Positions 8,085 through 20,810 of a DNA stretch of 64,000 nucleotides are shown piece by piece; within the stretch, counting starts at the first letter, position 1; each line of letters starts with the position of its first letter. The notes beneath the pieces are model-generated. The model was not told where the DNA came from and made no database searches. It worked only from the letters and a program-made list of their open reading frames with translations. Source of the stretch: Streptococcaceae bacterium (GTDB lineage: Bacteria; Bacillota; Bacilli; Lactobacillales; Streptococcaceae); the NCBI GenBank assembly GCA_022484805.1, contig JAKVKP010000002.1, positions 62,001 to 126,000 on the forward strand, read 5' to 3'. A program made the translations under genes and the position numbers.

Positions 8085-8372
8085 TTACTTCCTCTCTTTA
8101 AATAATGTTTTTAACTGTTCATCATGTGAAACTAATTTTTCACTGTGGCGATCTAATCGTTCATCATGATTTTTTAATTCGTCATGCAAAGATTGGCGAT
8201 CAGACTTACTGGCTTCTAAATCTTTATTCAGCAAATCTAAATTGTGATTTACTTTATTCAAAGTGTCAGTAATTTTACTAAATGAGGCCACCACAGGTTT
8301 AATAAAATAGGCTAGTAAAGCAATGATTGCCATTGCTGAACCAGCCCACGCTCCCAAACTTTCAATACTCAA
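8085..8372 (-). CDS. XhlA-like membrane protein with coiled coil
   Basis: 95 residues starting at TTG 8372-8370. This start has GGTGAGG 7 bases upstream and avoids the 40-base overlap with the preceding gene that the more distal ATG (8435) would create. One N-terminal membrane segment (GSAMAIIALLAYFIKPVVASF) is followed by a charged heptad-rich helix to the end. This resembles hemolysin XhlA-type accessory proteins found next to holins, which assist lysis. Family assignment is by architecture rather than motif. Confidence 0.6.
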   Translation of the reverse strand: MSIESLGAWAGSAMAIIALLAYFIKPVVASFSKITDTLNKVNHNLDLLNKDLEASKSDRQSLHDELKNHDERLDRHSEKLVSHDEQLKTLFKERK

Positions 8373-8395
8373 ACCATTTTCCTCACCTTCACTTT

Positions 8396-8596
8396 TTAAT
8401 TTTCTGCTACTGTTTCTTGTAGTTTTTTCTTGCATATTTCAATGACAGAACTCATATCTAATTCGTCTGATTTAATTGTTAAAGTAGCACTGACTGAATT
8501 ACCATCAGTAAAATTATTATCAAGTTGAATTTGATATTCTTTAATTGTTCCATCAGTATTGTTGTAAATTGGTGTGATATTCGTAAAACGCAACAT
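8396..8596 (-). CDS. Small phage protein between tail and lysis genes
   Basis: 66 residues, soluble, beta-rich N-terminus (MLRFTNITPIYNNTDGTIKEYQIQLD) and helical C-terminus. A strong AGGAGG site precedes the ATG. Small proteins of this size commonly follow the receptor-binding gene in Lactobacillales phages. No function can be read from it. Confidence 0.6.
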   Translation of the reverse strand: MLRFTNITPIYNNTDGTIKEYQIQLDNNFTDGNSVSATLTIKSDELDMSSVIEICKKKLQETVAEN

Positions 8597-8611
8597 AGCT
8601 TTATCCTCCTA

Positions 8612-12331
<3,720 letters not shown>

Positions 12332-13795
12332 TTACACACTCACCTCCGTGAATTCGATTTGATATGTTGGGGGTGTCGCACACCAAGATGAACACTCAAA
12401 ATATATTTTTGTTTTACCTGATGGCACAGTGAAAAGATTAGAACCTCTTACTTTTTCAGATAGCTTAGGCATTCCATCAACATATACCTTTGAATCAGCA
12501 CCAGTCATTTTTACTGATGATTTATTTTGAAATCGATTCTTAATATCTCTTAAATGAAGCGCATCATCATTTCTAATTCGTACATTTCTGAAATCAAAAA
12601 ATGAGATTTGCTTATCACCTGAATTATTCTTGTATTGATACATATTGATATAGCATTTTGTGATTTCAACATCTGCCAATTCGGGCACCGTTACAGATGG
12701 ATAGCTGCCAAACCAATAATAAGTTATCTTTGATCCTCGTTTTTCGATATCCATATGGCCTCTTGGAAAATTCAAAGGGTTATCGGAGTTGAGATGGCTA
12801 GTCGTGAATTTATCATTTCTGTATGTTTTCACGCCGCCTTTACCATCACCATAATACATTGAGTAATATCCAGAATTACCTTTCTCATCATATTTATAAA
12901 TGTCATAACCCATAACCAATTTATTATTCACATCTGTAAATAGTATTTGCATTTGACCTGTCTGACCCATTAGTTGCGCCCAGAAAACAGCATCGAAATA
13001 GCAATAAACGTTCTTACCGCCAATGTGGCCAGTTTCATCTGCTGGAAAATCAAAAAGATAAGATGCACCGTTAAAAACTGCGCCACTATTGCCAGCAGTG
13101 GCTAAGTGAAAACAATTTCTGCCAAAACGCTGAATGACTGATGCAGTACCATTATTAGCCTTACTTGAATTTTCAGGATTTAAACCTGTATATCGAGTGA
13201 ATTCTGAAAAGTCAGTTGTATTAAGAATTGTAGTTGCATCAACGTATTCCTCATCGTCTTTTTCTTCTTTATTACCAATTTCAGTAATGGCATAATCGGT
13301 ATACACTCCAATATAGCCATTCTCTGCATTCATAGTAGCTGTCAAAGTAATTGGCGCATCTACTGTACCTTCATTATTTACTTCAACAAAATAGCGACCC
13401 TCATCATCAAGAGTCGCTGTAAATGGTCCTTTTGGATTGACGGCATGTTTGACACCGTCAGGCACTAATATTTCAAGTGTAATATCAGCACCTATATATG
13501 AGCTATTTAATTTATTTGTGGAAAGTGTACCATTCCAGTACCATTCTTTCTCATCTTCAAAAATAAATTGAACTGTTTCAGAACTATCAAGAATTACTCT
13601 TAACCGGTCCAATCCCTCTTTAGAAATTAGAGTTACTTCAACTTCAATCGTTCTTTCAGAACGTGTTCTATGAAGCAATTTCATCATTTCCGTTTTATTA
13701 GAATAGGAGCCTGTTAATCCTCGATTAACTTTGCGAATAATAAAGATATCCTCTGTATCAAAATCATTCACTATCATTTTATTATTGCCTATCAA
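12332..13795 (-). CDS. Distal tail protein (Dit), long form with carbohydrate-binding-like insert
   Basis: 487 residues, about twice a minimal Dit. The N-terminus (FDTEDIFIIRKVNRGLTGSY, TEMMKLLHRTRSERTIEVEVTLI) is the siphophage tail-family belt domain, and the WYWNGTL segment is typical. Residues about 185-395 are a beta-rich aromatic insert resembling a lectin-like jelly roll (VYCYFDAVFWAQLMGQTG, YYSMYYGDGKGG). The C-terminus returns to galectin-like Dit sequence. Such long Dits carry carbohydrate-binding modules for host recognition. Start is TTG 13795 with TAGGAGGT upstream. It lies between tape measure and Tal, as expected. Confidence 0.85.
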   Translation of the reverse strand: MIGNNKMIVNDFDTEDIFIIRKVNRGLTGSYSNKTEMMKLLHRTRSERTIEVEVTLISKEGLDRLRVILDSSETVQFIFEDEKEWYWNGTLSTNKLNSSYIGADITLEILVPDGVKHAVNPKGPFTATLDDEGRYFVEVNNEGTVDAPITLTATMNAENGYIGVYTDYAITEIGNKEEKDDEEYVDATTILNTTDFSEFTRYTGLNPENSSKANNGTASVIQRFGRNCFHLATAGNSGAVFNGASYLFDFPADETGHIGGKNVYCYFDAVFWAQLMGQTGQMQILFTDVNNKLVMGYDIYKYDEKGNSGYYSMYYGDGKGGVKTYRNDKFTTSHLNSDNPLNFPRGHMDIEKRGSKITYYWFGSYPSVTVPELADVEITKCYINMYQYKNNSGDKQISFFDFRNVRIRNDDALHLRDIKNRFQNKSSVKMTGADSKVYVDGMPKLSEKVRGSNLFTVPSGKTKIYFECSSWCATPPTYQIEFTEVSV

Positions 13796-13809
13796 TGATT
13801 GATTACCTC

Positions 13810-16101
13810 CTATCCATAAACTTCTTCTTTTCGGTTTGCATCAGTGGTTTGATTTTTTTGATCGTATTTGTATGTTTTTTGAGAAACTAATTTACCATCT
13901 AGATAAACAGCAAAATCTTTTCCAAAAATAGCTGTTAAAATTTCAATCATTCGTTTCAATAGGGTATTCTGTTCACTAGACGAACTTACTAAGCTACTCT
14001 GTGAACCATAACCAGAAGAATTAACTTGCGCTGGATCAATAATGTTTGCTCCTAAATCTCCTGTATCGAATGACAAACCTGTTGCTACAGTATCTAAAGC
14101 ATCTTGAATAACTGAGCCGTTGTTTTCAACACCGACTGCAACCCCGGCAGGAATCATTTCCCCAACTTCATCTCTAAATACTCTCGATGGTGAATGTATA
14201 CCTAATTTTTTCTTCATCCAATCTAAAGCATTGCCTGCAGCATCTGCGGCGGCATCTAATAATGTACCTGCGGCACCACTAATACCACTAGCGACACCAC
14301 GAATAATGTCACCCCCAACCGATAGCCAATCTATTGATGTAAATTTATCCTTAACTTTAGAAATAAGTTCTCTACCTGCTTCAGCTAATGTTGACCCCAT
14401 ACTTCTAAATGAACTAACTAGTGCATTGATAATTTGAGGTACAGCTTGAACAATAGCACTGATGATAGCAGGTAAGTTTTGTACTAATGCTATTAAAAGT
14501 TGAACTCCCGCATTAATGATTTGTCCTATATTTCCAATCAATGCCGAAGTAATACCGTTGACAATTTGTGGCATAGCACCCGAAATTGTGGAAATTATTA
14601 ACGGTAAAGCCTGTATTAATGCTAACAATAATTGAATTCCGGCATTAATAATCAATGGTAAGCCAGCAATTAAAGCAGTTATAATTCCATTAATTATCTG
14701 TGGCAACACAACAACTATTTGCTGAATAATTGTAGGCAAAGCAGTAACTAATGCAGTTAATAACTGAATTCCCGCTTCAATAATCACAGGGATTGAATTA
14801 ATGAAAAAGTTAATTAATGTTTGAATTATCATAGGTAAACTACCGATTAAAATAGGTAAAGCCGTTATCAATCCTTGAACTAACCCCATCAGTAGTTGTA
14901 AGCCCGCATTCAAGAGCATAGGTAAATTATTGATTAAGCTTTGTACAATAGTTGTAATTGCCAACATAGCTGCTGGAATTAATTGCGGTAAAGCTTCCCC
15001 AATTCCTTGAACAAGAGCTGTTACTAATTGAACTGCCGCACCAACCAGTAAAGGCAGATTAGTAATGATTGCTTGAACAATCATCATTAATGCATCGACA
15101 AAAACAGGTATCAAACTAGGTAATAACGTTAACAGCGTTTGAAGTACCTGAGTAAAAAGCGACGTGACTGCTTGTAAGATTGTCGGTAATAGACTACCAA
15201 GTGCAGACAACAAACCGTTAATTGCTGTCGGTAATGCTGTAACAATATTGCCTAAAACTGGTGTAATATTTTTAACAACATTACCGAATGAATCAACTAA
15301 GTTATCAACCAATTTCCCAATATCAGCTTTAGGATTTCCCATACCCGCTAATAAATTAGTCCAGGCAGATTTTGTACTGTCTATTGAACCGCTGATAGTA
15401 TCCGCTGCTTCTGCAGCAGTCGTTCCAGTAATGCCCATCTCAGTTTGCATAACATGAATAGCTTCAGTTACATCAGCAAAACTCGAAATATCATACTTAA
15501 CACCTGATATTTTTTGTGCATCTTCTAGTAACCTTTGCATTTCTTCTTTGGTACCACCATATCCAAGTTTTAAGTTATCAAGCATCGTATAATTTTGCTT
15601 TGCGAATCCTTGATAAGCATTTTGAATATTGGTAATATCTGTACCCATCTTGTTAGCGTTATCAGACATATCAGTAACCGCTTGATTACCAACGTCTGCA
15701 GCTTTTTGAGTATCTCCACCAAGGGATTGAATTAAACTGGCTGAGAAACCTGTTACGGTCTCCATATATTCATTAGCTGACATGCCAGCAGTTTTATAGG
15801 CATCGTCAGCAAACGCTTGTACTTTCCCAGAAGCCTCCTTGAATAGTGTATCTACACCACCGACTAACTGTTCATATTCAGCATAAGCACCTACTACTTT
15901 TTTACTTAAACCTACTGCGGCAGCACCTGCTACACCAGCAGCAACCGCCATGCCTGTGCCAATAACTTTCAATCCAGCACCTAAACCACTAAAAAGTGAA
16001 CTAGATTCTTTTGCCTTACCAGTCGTTTCATCAATGGCATCATTGGCTGGTTTGTTATCAGCGCTGATCTTTCCAAACATTTCAAAAATATTAAATGCCA
16101 A
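13810..16101 (-). CDS. Tail tape measure protein
   Basis: 763 residues from TTG 16101, preferred because AGGAGG lies 8 bases upstream, whereas the distal GTG overlaps that site. The N-terminus has VVGAYAEYEQLVGGVDTLFKEASG, typical of tape measure/PhiE125 gp8-type proteins. The central half (about 280-580) is a run of hydrophobic helices with recurring ALPxII and INAGxQLL units. The C-terminus has GIHSPSRVF, a common phage TMP motif. It sets tail length; 763 residues suggests a tail of roughly 110-120 nm using the usual 0.15 nm per residue. It overlaps the frameshifted chaperone frame by 11 bases. Confidence 0.93.
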   Translation of the reverse strand: MAFNIFEMFGKISADNKPANDAIDETTGKAKESSSLFSGLGAGLKVIGTGMAVAAGVAGAAAVGLSKKVVGAYAEYEQLVGGVDTLFKEASGKVQAFADDAYKTAGMSANEYMETVTGFSASLIQSLGGDTQKAADVGNQAVTDMSDNANKMGTDITNIQNAYQGFAKQNYTMLDNLKLGYGGTKEEMQRLLEDAQKISGVKYDISSFADVTEAIHVMQTEMGITGTTAAEAADTISGSIDSTKSAWTNLLAGMGNPKADIGKLVDNLVDSFGNVVKNITPVLGNIVTALPTAINGLLSALGSLLPTILQAVTSLFTQVLQTLLTLLPSLIPVFVDALMMIVQAIITNLPLLVGAAVQLVTALVQGIGEALPQLIPAAMLAITTIVQSLINNLPMLLNAGLQLLMGLVQGLITALPILIGSLPMIIQTLINFFINSIPVIIEAGIQLLTALVTALPTIIQQIVVVLPQIINGIITALIAGLPLIINAGIQLLLALIQALPLIISTISGAMPQIVNGITSALIGNIGQIINAGVQLLIALVQNLPAIISAIVQAVPQIINALVSSFRSMGSTLAEAGRELISKVKDKFTSIDWLSVGGDIIRGVASGISGAAGTLLDAAADAAGNALDWMKKKLGIHSPSRVFRDEVGEMIPAGVAVGVENNGSVIQDALDTVATGLSFDTGDLGANIIDPAQVNSSGYGSQSSLVSSSSEQNTLLKRMIEILTAIFGKDFAVYLDGKLVSQKTYKYDQKNQTTDANRKEEVYG

Positions 16102-16938
16102 ACGAATCACCTCCTGTACGATTCAGCATATCCAGTGCATTCTTAGCAGCCGTATTGGCTTCGGCTTCAATTTGTTCTTTAGGCTTGTTATCATCAATAA
16201 TCTTTTGCTTGAAATCATTGAATGAGCCATCTCTGAATGGATTTGATAAATAAATACGCCAAAGCTCATCATTTGCCTGTTCTTCATACATTGTTGATAA
16301 AAAGCCTTCAATATCTCGCCACTTCATTGACGACAACAAAAAAGAGACATCGTTATATCGTTTGAATAACGTGTCTCTAAATTTATGTATACCGCCATTT
16401 TTTTGAATTACGAGAGTAACTCGAATACTTCTCGTAATTCCGGCTTTGAGAAAAAAGACTTCACAAGCAAAGCGTATGTTACTAATGGTGTTTTACCAAT
16501 TTCTTCAGTTGTCTTACCTGTTAAATCCGCTAAGAAACTATTTAACTCTATTTGAATTTCAGATGAATGCGACAAAATGTACTTAGCAGCTTTACCAACT
16601 AAATCAAAACTTTGAGCTGAAATATCTTCTTGAATGGACTTAATCTGATCAGTAAGCGATTCTTTTTGCGCTTCATCAGATTTACCAGCAATAACTGCCA
16701 AACCTTGTGCTTTTTGACCTTGAATTTTAGCAGCATCTTTTTTAGCTAAAAATTCTGTAATTAAATCAGTCACATCCAACTTATTGGCCATTTCAACAAT
16801 TTTAAAGATATCATCAGCTTGTAACTCACGCATTTTATAACCAAGTAATCGTTCTGTGATTTTATTCAACTTTGCAGCTTTTTTAACGTCTTTCGCTTCA
16901 ATTTGTTCCTCTGTTAATTCAACTACCTTTTCACTCAT
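16091..16938 (-). CDS. Tail assembly chaperone gpGT, made by programmed -1 frameshift
   Basis: The upstream chaperone frame contains T TTT TTC (16456-16450, minus strand) with the zero-frame codons required for tandem slippage. Slipping -1 after 163 residues enters a frame that is open for 119 more codons, to a stop at 16091, giving about 282 residues. The joined part reads through HKFRDTLFKRYNDVSFLLSS into a helical, acidic C-terminus. Without slippage the downstream frame has only a TTG start and no ribosome site. Siphophages commonly make gpG and gpGT this way between tail tube and tape measure. Slippage itself is inferred. Confidence 0.75.
16408..16938 (-). CDS. Tail assembly chaperone gpG
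   Basis: 176-residue mostly helical acidic/lysine-rich protein with KITERLLGYKMRELQADDIFKIVEMANKLD (about 25-54), typical of XkdN/gpG-like tail chaperones that keep the tape measure soluble during tail assembly. It starts with a 4-base ATGA overlap with the upstream gene. The region between its stop and the next ATG is open in the -1 frame, and a slippery heptamer lies 12 codons before the stop (see gpGT). Confidence 0.85.
   Translation of the reverse strand: MSEKVVELTEEQIEAKDVKKAAKLNKITERLLGYKMRELQADDIFKIVEMANKLDVTDLITEFLAKKDAAKIQGQKAQGLAVIAGKSDEAQKESLTDQIKSIQEDISAQSFDLVGKAAKYILSHSSEIQIELNSFLADLTGKTTEEIGKTPLVTYALLVKSFFSKPELREVFELLS
16450..16456 (-). promoter_or_regulatory. -1 ribosomal slippery heptamer TTTTTTC
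   Basis: Zero frame reads TCT TTT TTC TCA, so the heptamer has the X XXY YYZ form. It is positioned in the last 13 codons of gpG, the standard place for the siphophage G-to-GT shift. Confidence 0.72.
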
Positions 16939-17192
16939 TTAGAATTTTCCTCCGTTTCATCTGCTGACACTGGCGCACCATCAACCTTTTTGGCCGTCTT
17001 AGTATCCTTGACATCAGTAGAAGCTTTACTATCATCAGACATTACCGTTTTAGGCTTAATCAAAACATGTTCAAGCTTATTGTTCTTGGTAGTCAATTTC
17101 TTAATGCGGTCCTTATCCTCAGAAATATAAGTATCGCCAGACCAGTATTTTTTACCTTCTTCAATAAATGGATAAATAACTTTAAATTCCAT
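16935..17192 (-). CDS. Small phage protein after the major tail protein
   Basis: 85 residues from ATG 17192-17190, which has AAAGGAG 8 bases upstream; the longer reading from 17231 would lack such a site. N-terminus MEFKVIYPFIEEGKKYWSGDTY is typical of small proteins encoded between tail tube and chaperone genes in Lactobacillales phages. The C-terminal half is a charged, probably disordered tail rich in K, D and T. Exact role unknown. Confidence 0.65.
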   Translation of the reverse strand: MEFKVIYPFIEEGKKYWSGDTYISEDKDRIKKLTTKNNKLEHVLIKPKTVMSDDSKASTDVKDTKTAKKVDGAPVSADETEENSK

Positions 17193-17234
17193 AATTTTCT
17201 CCTTTACTATAAAAAAAGAAGCATAGTTCAATAG

Positions 17235-17855
17235 CTATGCTTCTCCTTCAGGCTCTTTTGGCATTAAAATTTTAACTGGCAATGAAGTTGTTGATACATC
17301 ACCTGCCGCAGTTCGGGCTTCAAATGTCAAAGTCACAACTGATTCAGATTTATCTTTCACTTCGATTTCTAAACCAGAAGTACAAATTGCATTCGACATA
17401 ATAATGATAATCGGTTTATCTGAACCACTAATTGTGCCAATATAACCTAAGTTTTCAACATAATCAGTCGTTCCAATTTTTTGTTTTGGTGTGATCACGT
17501 CATAACCTTCAGGAAAATCAGTTCCTGTCGATTCAGTACTTTCAGCAAATAGCGCCATTTTAACGCTATCTCTGGTGTGTTCAATCACATTGACTTCAAA
17601 TGTCCCCTCACTTGATTCAATCATATCACCACCCACAGGAGTTGTGAACACACCATCAACTTCAACTTGACGAAGATTATTTTTTAATGTGAGCTTTGAA
17701 CCACCGCTTGTTGCGCCAAATTCGTCATAAGTCCACTTCTTAGTCGCTCCATCCCATTTTAGATTACGCACTAAAGCACCTGCGTTAAGTAAATAGCGCT
17801 TAGGTGTGTCAGCGGTATAACCACTTTTAGGTAATGTTTCACTTGTAATACTCAT
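17235..17855 (-). CDS. Major tail tube protein
   Basis: 206 residues, beta-rich, beginning MSITSETLPKSGYTADTPKRYLLNAGALVRNL and containing LRQVEVDGVFTTPVGGDMIESSEGTFEVNVIEH, a pattern of siphophage tail tube proteins (phi13/TP901-like). It overlaps the upstream connector stop by 4 bases and precedes the chaperone genes in conserved order. Monomers assemble into hexameric rings around the tape measure. Confidence 0.85.
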   Translation of the reverse strand: MSITSETLPKSGYTADTPKRYLLNAGALVRNLKWDGATKKWTYDEFGATSGGSKLTLKNNLRQVEVDGVFTTPVGGDMIESSEGTFEVNVIEHTRDSVKMALFAESTESTGTDFPEGYDVITPKQKIGTTDYVENLGYIGTISGSDKPIIIIMSNAICTSGLEIEVKDKSESVVTLTFEARTAAGDVSTTSLPVKILMPKEPEGEA

Positions 17856-18229
17856 TTATTCCTCCAATCTGAACGCACATAAACTTGTGCGTATCTACGT
17901 TGCAATATATCTGAATTAGTCGGTATCGGGTTAGGCTTAATCGAATCAAAACGGATAAATAACTCATCTGTCATAATTCTATTTTCGTCATCATCCACAA
18001 AATCAACTAAATCAGACATTGCTTGTTCAATACGTTCGTTATTCTTTCCTTTGTCGTCAAATATATCTATATCTAGATAAAATCCTTTAGTATTTTTACC
18101 TAAAGGCTCACCTGTATAGGTAAATGTCAAATAAGGATAGATAACTGTTTCTTTGTTGTTTTTTAAATAAAAACTTTCAGGAATGACCGACCGAAATGCT
18201 TTGGTCAATTCCACAATTAATTCAATCAT
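17852..18229 (-). CDS. Tail terminator/completion-like protein
   Basis: 125 residues, ending in QRRYAQVYVRSDWRNK. It lies between the HK97 gp10-like gene and the tail tube gene, the standard position of the tail-terminator (gpU-like) protein that caps the tail at the head-proximal end. It overlaps neighbours by 1 and 4 bases. Assignment is mainly by size and order. Confidence 0.7.
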   Translation of the reverse strand: MIELIVELTKAFRSVIPESFYLKNNKETVIYPYLTFTYTGEPLGKNTKGFYLDIDIFDDKGKNNERIEQAMSDLVDFVDDDENRIMTDELFIRFDSIKPNPIPTNSDILQRRYAQVYVRSDWRNK

Positions 18230-18630
18230 TAAATTTCACTCCCAAAAACATCTTTAGCCAATGATTCGATTTGTCCTTTAGTCGTTCTGAATGCTGATCT
18301 TAAATATGGCTGTGGTGGCATACCCCAAGTGAAAAACCATTCTCCGCTAGGGTCTTTATACATCCAGCCGCCTTTTCTACCGTTGCCGTTCTCAGCAAAT
18401 TCACCAGTTCCGAATTCAACATAAATAGCGTAGTCGCAATTAGTACCTACATACCCGGTTAGTTCAGCTTCATCAACTTTATGGTCAATGGATTTTTTTA
18501 AACGGCCTGTATCGACCGAAGCCAGTAAGACTGCTTGACCTTCAACTAGAATACAAGCTTGCAAGAGCCATTTAATTGTTGCATTCTTAATCTTTTCCTT
18601 ACCTTCTTCTGATTTGTCTTTAAACCCCAT
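18229..18630 (-). CDS. HK97 gp10-like neck/tail-joining protein
   Basis: 133 residues. DTGRLKKSIDHKVDEAELTGYVGTNCDYAIYVEFGTGEFAENGNGR followed by PPQPYLRSAFR is the classical gp10-like signature (VGTNVxYAxYVEFGT, then QPFLRPA). It acts in head-tail joining. Both ends overlap the neighbours by one base. Confidence 0.9.
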   Translation of the reverse strand: MGFKDKSEEGKEKIKNATIKWLLQACILVEGQAVLLASVDTGRLKKSIDHKVDEAELTGYVGTNCDYAIYVEFGTGEFAENGNGRKGGWMYKDPSGEWFFTWGMPPQPYLRSAFRTTKGQIESLAKDVFGSEI

Positions 18631-18944
18631 TAAACCACCCGCTTACAATAGATTTCTAAGTGATGATCTATTTCAACAGGATTATCAACATAAGTGATCT
18701 CAAAAGTTAGATCAGTTTTAGGATTATACAAACGACAACCAGACGAAACTCTCAAAGTTATATCTTCTGTGATGAAAATGTGGCTAGATTCAGCAATATA
18801 ACTATTCGTACTTGTCGCTTCGTCTCCTGTCAACATATCAAACCAACCGTCAATCGACTCACTGTCACGTTGCCAATCATAGATAGGCTCTTTCAACTTG
18901 TTTTCTCCAGTTTTGACATATCTTTCAACAAAAAAGGCAGCCAT
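18630..18944 (-). CDS. Head-tail connector/stopper protein
   Basis: 104 residues from ATG 18944, with GAGGTGG just upstream. Short beta-rich protein (LRVSSGCRLYNPKTDLTFEITYVDNPVEIDHHLEIYCKRVV) in the position of the head-closure (stopper) protein. It overlaps the preceding adaptor gene stop. Assignment is by order and size. Confidence 0.68.
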   Translation of the reverse strand: MAAFFVERYVKTGENKLKEPIYDWQRDSESIDGWFDMLTGDEATSTNSYIAESSHIFITEDITLRVSSGCRLYNPKTDLTFEITYVDNPVEIDHHLEIYCKRVV

Positions 18945-19474
18945 TACGACCACCTCAATTTTTTGTACTTATTAAGAAACGCCATTAAAGCTGCAGGATA
19001 ACCCTCAATATTTTCTGATGAATTTACATCATAGTAAGTTTTAGACATTCGAGATACAGTCTCGCTCTTAACACCGATTTTATCGCCCATTTTGCTATCA
19101 TATTTCAACAATTTACGGACACCTGATAAAATATCAGCTGGATACTCAACTAGCGTTACAAGTGCTTTAGGAGCGTTCTGGTTGATGAATGAATTATCAG
19201 CAAAGGTAATCAAATCATCGTTGATAGATTTAATCACGAATAAACCATCATTAAATCGACTATTAGATACTTGAATGGTCTGACCTTCTCGAAAGCCTGT
19301 TAAATCATCAACAGATGTAATCGTGTTGGTCGTGAATTGTGCACCTTCAAGTCTAATATTTCGATTTTGAAAATTATTACTCGTATAATTTCGGATTGAT
19401 TGTTCTAATCCATCTAAGTCTTCTTGAGTAATATCAAACTTTATTTTTTTTGCATCTTCAAAGCTAATGATCAA
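18944..19474 (-). CDS. Head-tail adaptor protein (gp15-like)
   Basis: 176 residues, starting MIISFEDAKKIKFDITQEDLDGLEQSIRNYTSNNFQNRNI. The N- and C-terminal helices, with a central beta insertion rich in LxxFREGQTIQVSNS-type strands, resemble adaptors that bind the portal. C-terminal YPAALMAFLNKYKKLRW is typical of this protein in Lactobacillales phages. It follows the capsid genes, as expected. Confidence 0.72.
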   Translation of the reverse strand: MIISFEDAKKIKFDITQEDLDGLEQSIRNYTSNNFQNRNIRLEGAQFTTNTITSVDDLTGFREGQTIQVSNSRFNDGLFVIKSINDDLITFADNSFINQNAPKALVTLVEYPADILSGVRKLLKYDSKMGDKIGVKSETVSRMSKTYYDVNSSENIEGYPAALMAFLNKYKKLRWS

Positions 19475-19510
19475 ATAAACCGTCTCCTTTCTAAAAAAGA
19501 AAAGGACAGC

Positions 19511-19867
19511 TTACTCGCCATCCTTCTTAATTGATTCATCATACAAAGCTTTTAATTTCTCGTTACTGATATTACCTGGAAATTCAACACCTAATTCAGT
19601 AAGTTTTGCTTTCATTTCTACTCGGTCTGGTTCAGCATTTCCAAATTCAAGTTCTGCTTCAAGCTCTGCAATTTTTGCTTTTAATTCCTCATTTTTAGTT
19701 TCAAGTTCTGAATATTCAGCGATTGAATAGGTTTTACCACCAGTAGCTTTTTCAATGACTTTATATTCTTTTTCAACTTGTTCAACAACATCATAACCTT
19801 CTGCCAAATAAAAAGCCTTGTCTGCTTCTTCAACAGTCAAGACTCTGTTGTCTTTTCTTACTTTCAT
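19511..19867 (-). CDS. Phage protein between capsid and connectors
   Basis: 118 residues from ATG 19867-19865, which has AAGGAGCG upstream. It has a beta-like N-terminus (MKVRKDNRVLTVEEADKAFYLAEGYDVVE) and then a heptad-rich helix (about 55-85), with a C-terminal LTELGVEFPGNISNEKLKALYDE resembling small HeH/LEM-like motifs. Usually annotated as hypothetical in this location; may be a capsid accessory or head-joining component. Confidence 0.6.
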   Translation of the reverse strand: MKVRKDNRVLTVEEADKAFYLAEGYDVVEQVEKEYKVIEKATGGKTYSIAEYSELETKNEELKAKIAELEAELEFGNAEPDRVEMKAKLTELGVEFPGNISNEKLKALYDESIKKDGE

Positions 19868-19880
19868 ATTCACACGCTCC

Positions 19881-20792
19881 TTACTGCTCAATTACAAAGG
19901 CTAAACCTTCATGCTTAGTTTCAAATAACAATACATCATCATAAGATTGTTCATAGTATAACCAGTTACCACTATTGGCAGCAGATGGTGCATCTAAACC
20001 AACAAAACTATATTTTTGAGGGGCTGCCATACATGGGATATAGATTAAGAAAAAGTGAATTTGTTTTGCAGTCGCATCAGCAACAGCACCTGTTGTAAAA
20101 TCATATAATGTTTTCATACGATCTGATGGAATTGCAGGTTCAATAGTCACATCGTCAATACGACTAATAATACGATTGATTTCACCTGAGTTGTTTTGAA
20201 CAGGAACCGTACGTGAGAATTGTTGCAAATTCTTAATGATTTTACGTACTTGAGGTGTGCAGAAAATAGTACGACCAACTGACGGTACTCCTTTTTCATC
20301 CATATCAGTCATCAGTTTATCAAACGTTGCCAAAAAGTTGGTTTCATCCAAGTTAATTTGTTCGATTCCTTCACCAGTAGCAATAGAATTTTTACGAGCA
20401 AATAGAGTTGAATTCATTTGCTTATCCATTTCTGGCACTTTTTCTTCATCATTATAAACTTTAGTGATATTTGCAATAGATGTTACTTGTTGAGTTTCAT
20501 CAACATCTGATGGGTCCACTAATGTCGACCAATAACGTTCATTACTCAACTCGTAAGTTTCCCATTGATTTTCATAGTTAGCTTCAACAGTTGTAATTGA
20601 ACGACGTGTGCGGTCTTTACGCCCATTTTTAATTAATAATTTAGGAACTCTGACAGTTTTAGCACCGTTAAATTTTAACAGATTATTTGATGGAGAATTC
20701 CATAATTTTTGAGTATAAAGTAATCCATTTGCTGCATAACGTTGTTGTAACCCTTGTTGATATGCTTCTGCATAATTGATAATTGCTGACAT
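19881..20792 (-). CDS. Major capsid protein
   Basis: 303 residues. N-terminal NYAEAYQQGLQQRYAANGLLYTQKLWNSPSNNLLKFNGAKTVRVPKL, central IGRTIFCTPQVRKIIKNLQQFSRTV-like spine helix region and C-terminal YYEQSYDDVLLFETKHEGLAFVIE are typical of HK97-fold capsid proteins of this siphophage group. The protein is shorter than HK97 because a separate scaffold gene precedes it. Spacing of 18 bases from scaffold indicates co-transcription. Confidence 0.9.
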   Translation of the reverse strand: MSAIINYAEAYQQGLQQRYAANGLLYTQKLWNSPSNNLLKFNGAKTVRVPKLLIKNGRKDRTRRSITTVEANYENQWETYELSNERYWSTLVDPSDVDETQQVTSIANITKVYNDEEKVPEMDKQMNSTLFARKNSIATGEGIEQINLDETNFLATFDKLMTDMDEKGVPSVGRTIFCTPQVRKIIKNLQQFSRTVPVQNNSGEINRIISRIDDVTIEPAIPSDRMKTLYDFTTGAVADATAKQIHFFLIYIPCMAAPQKYSFVGLDAPSAANSGNWLYYEQSYDDVLLFETKHEGLAFVIEQ

Positions 20793-20810
20793 TTGTTTTC
20801 CTTCTTTCTT

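Noticed and set aside
13810-16101. Internal repeats in the tape measure gene considered as DNA repeats
   Set aside because: The repetition is at protein level (hydrophobic helices) and is normal for tape measure proteins.
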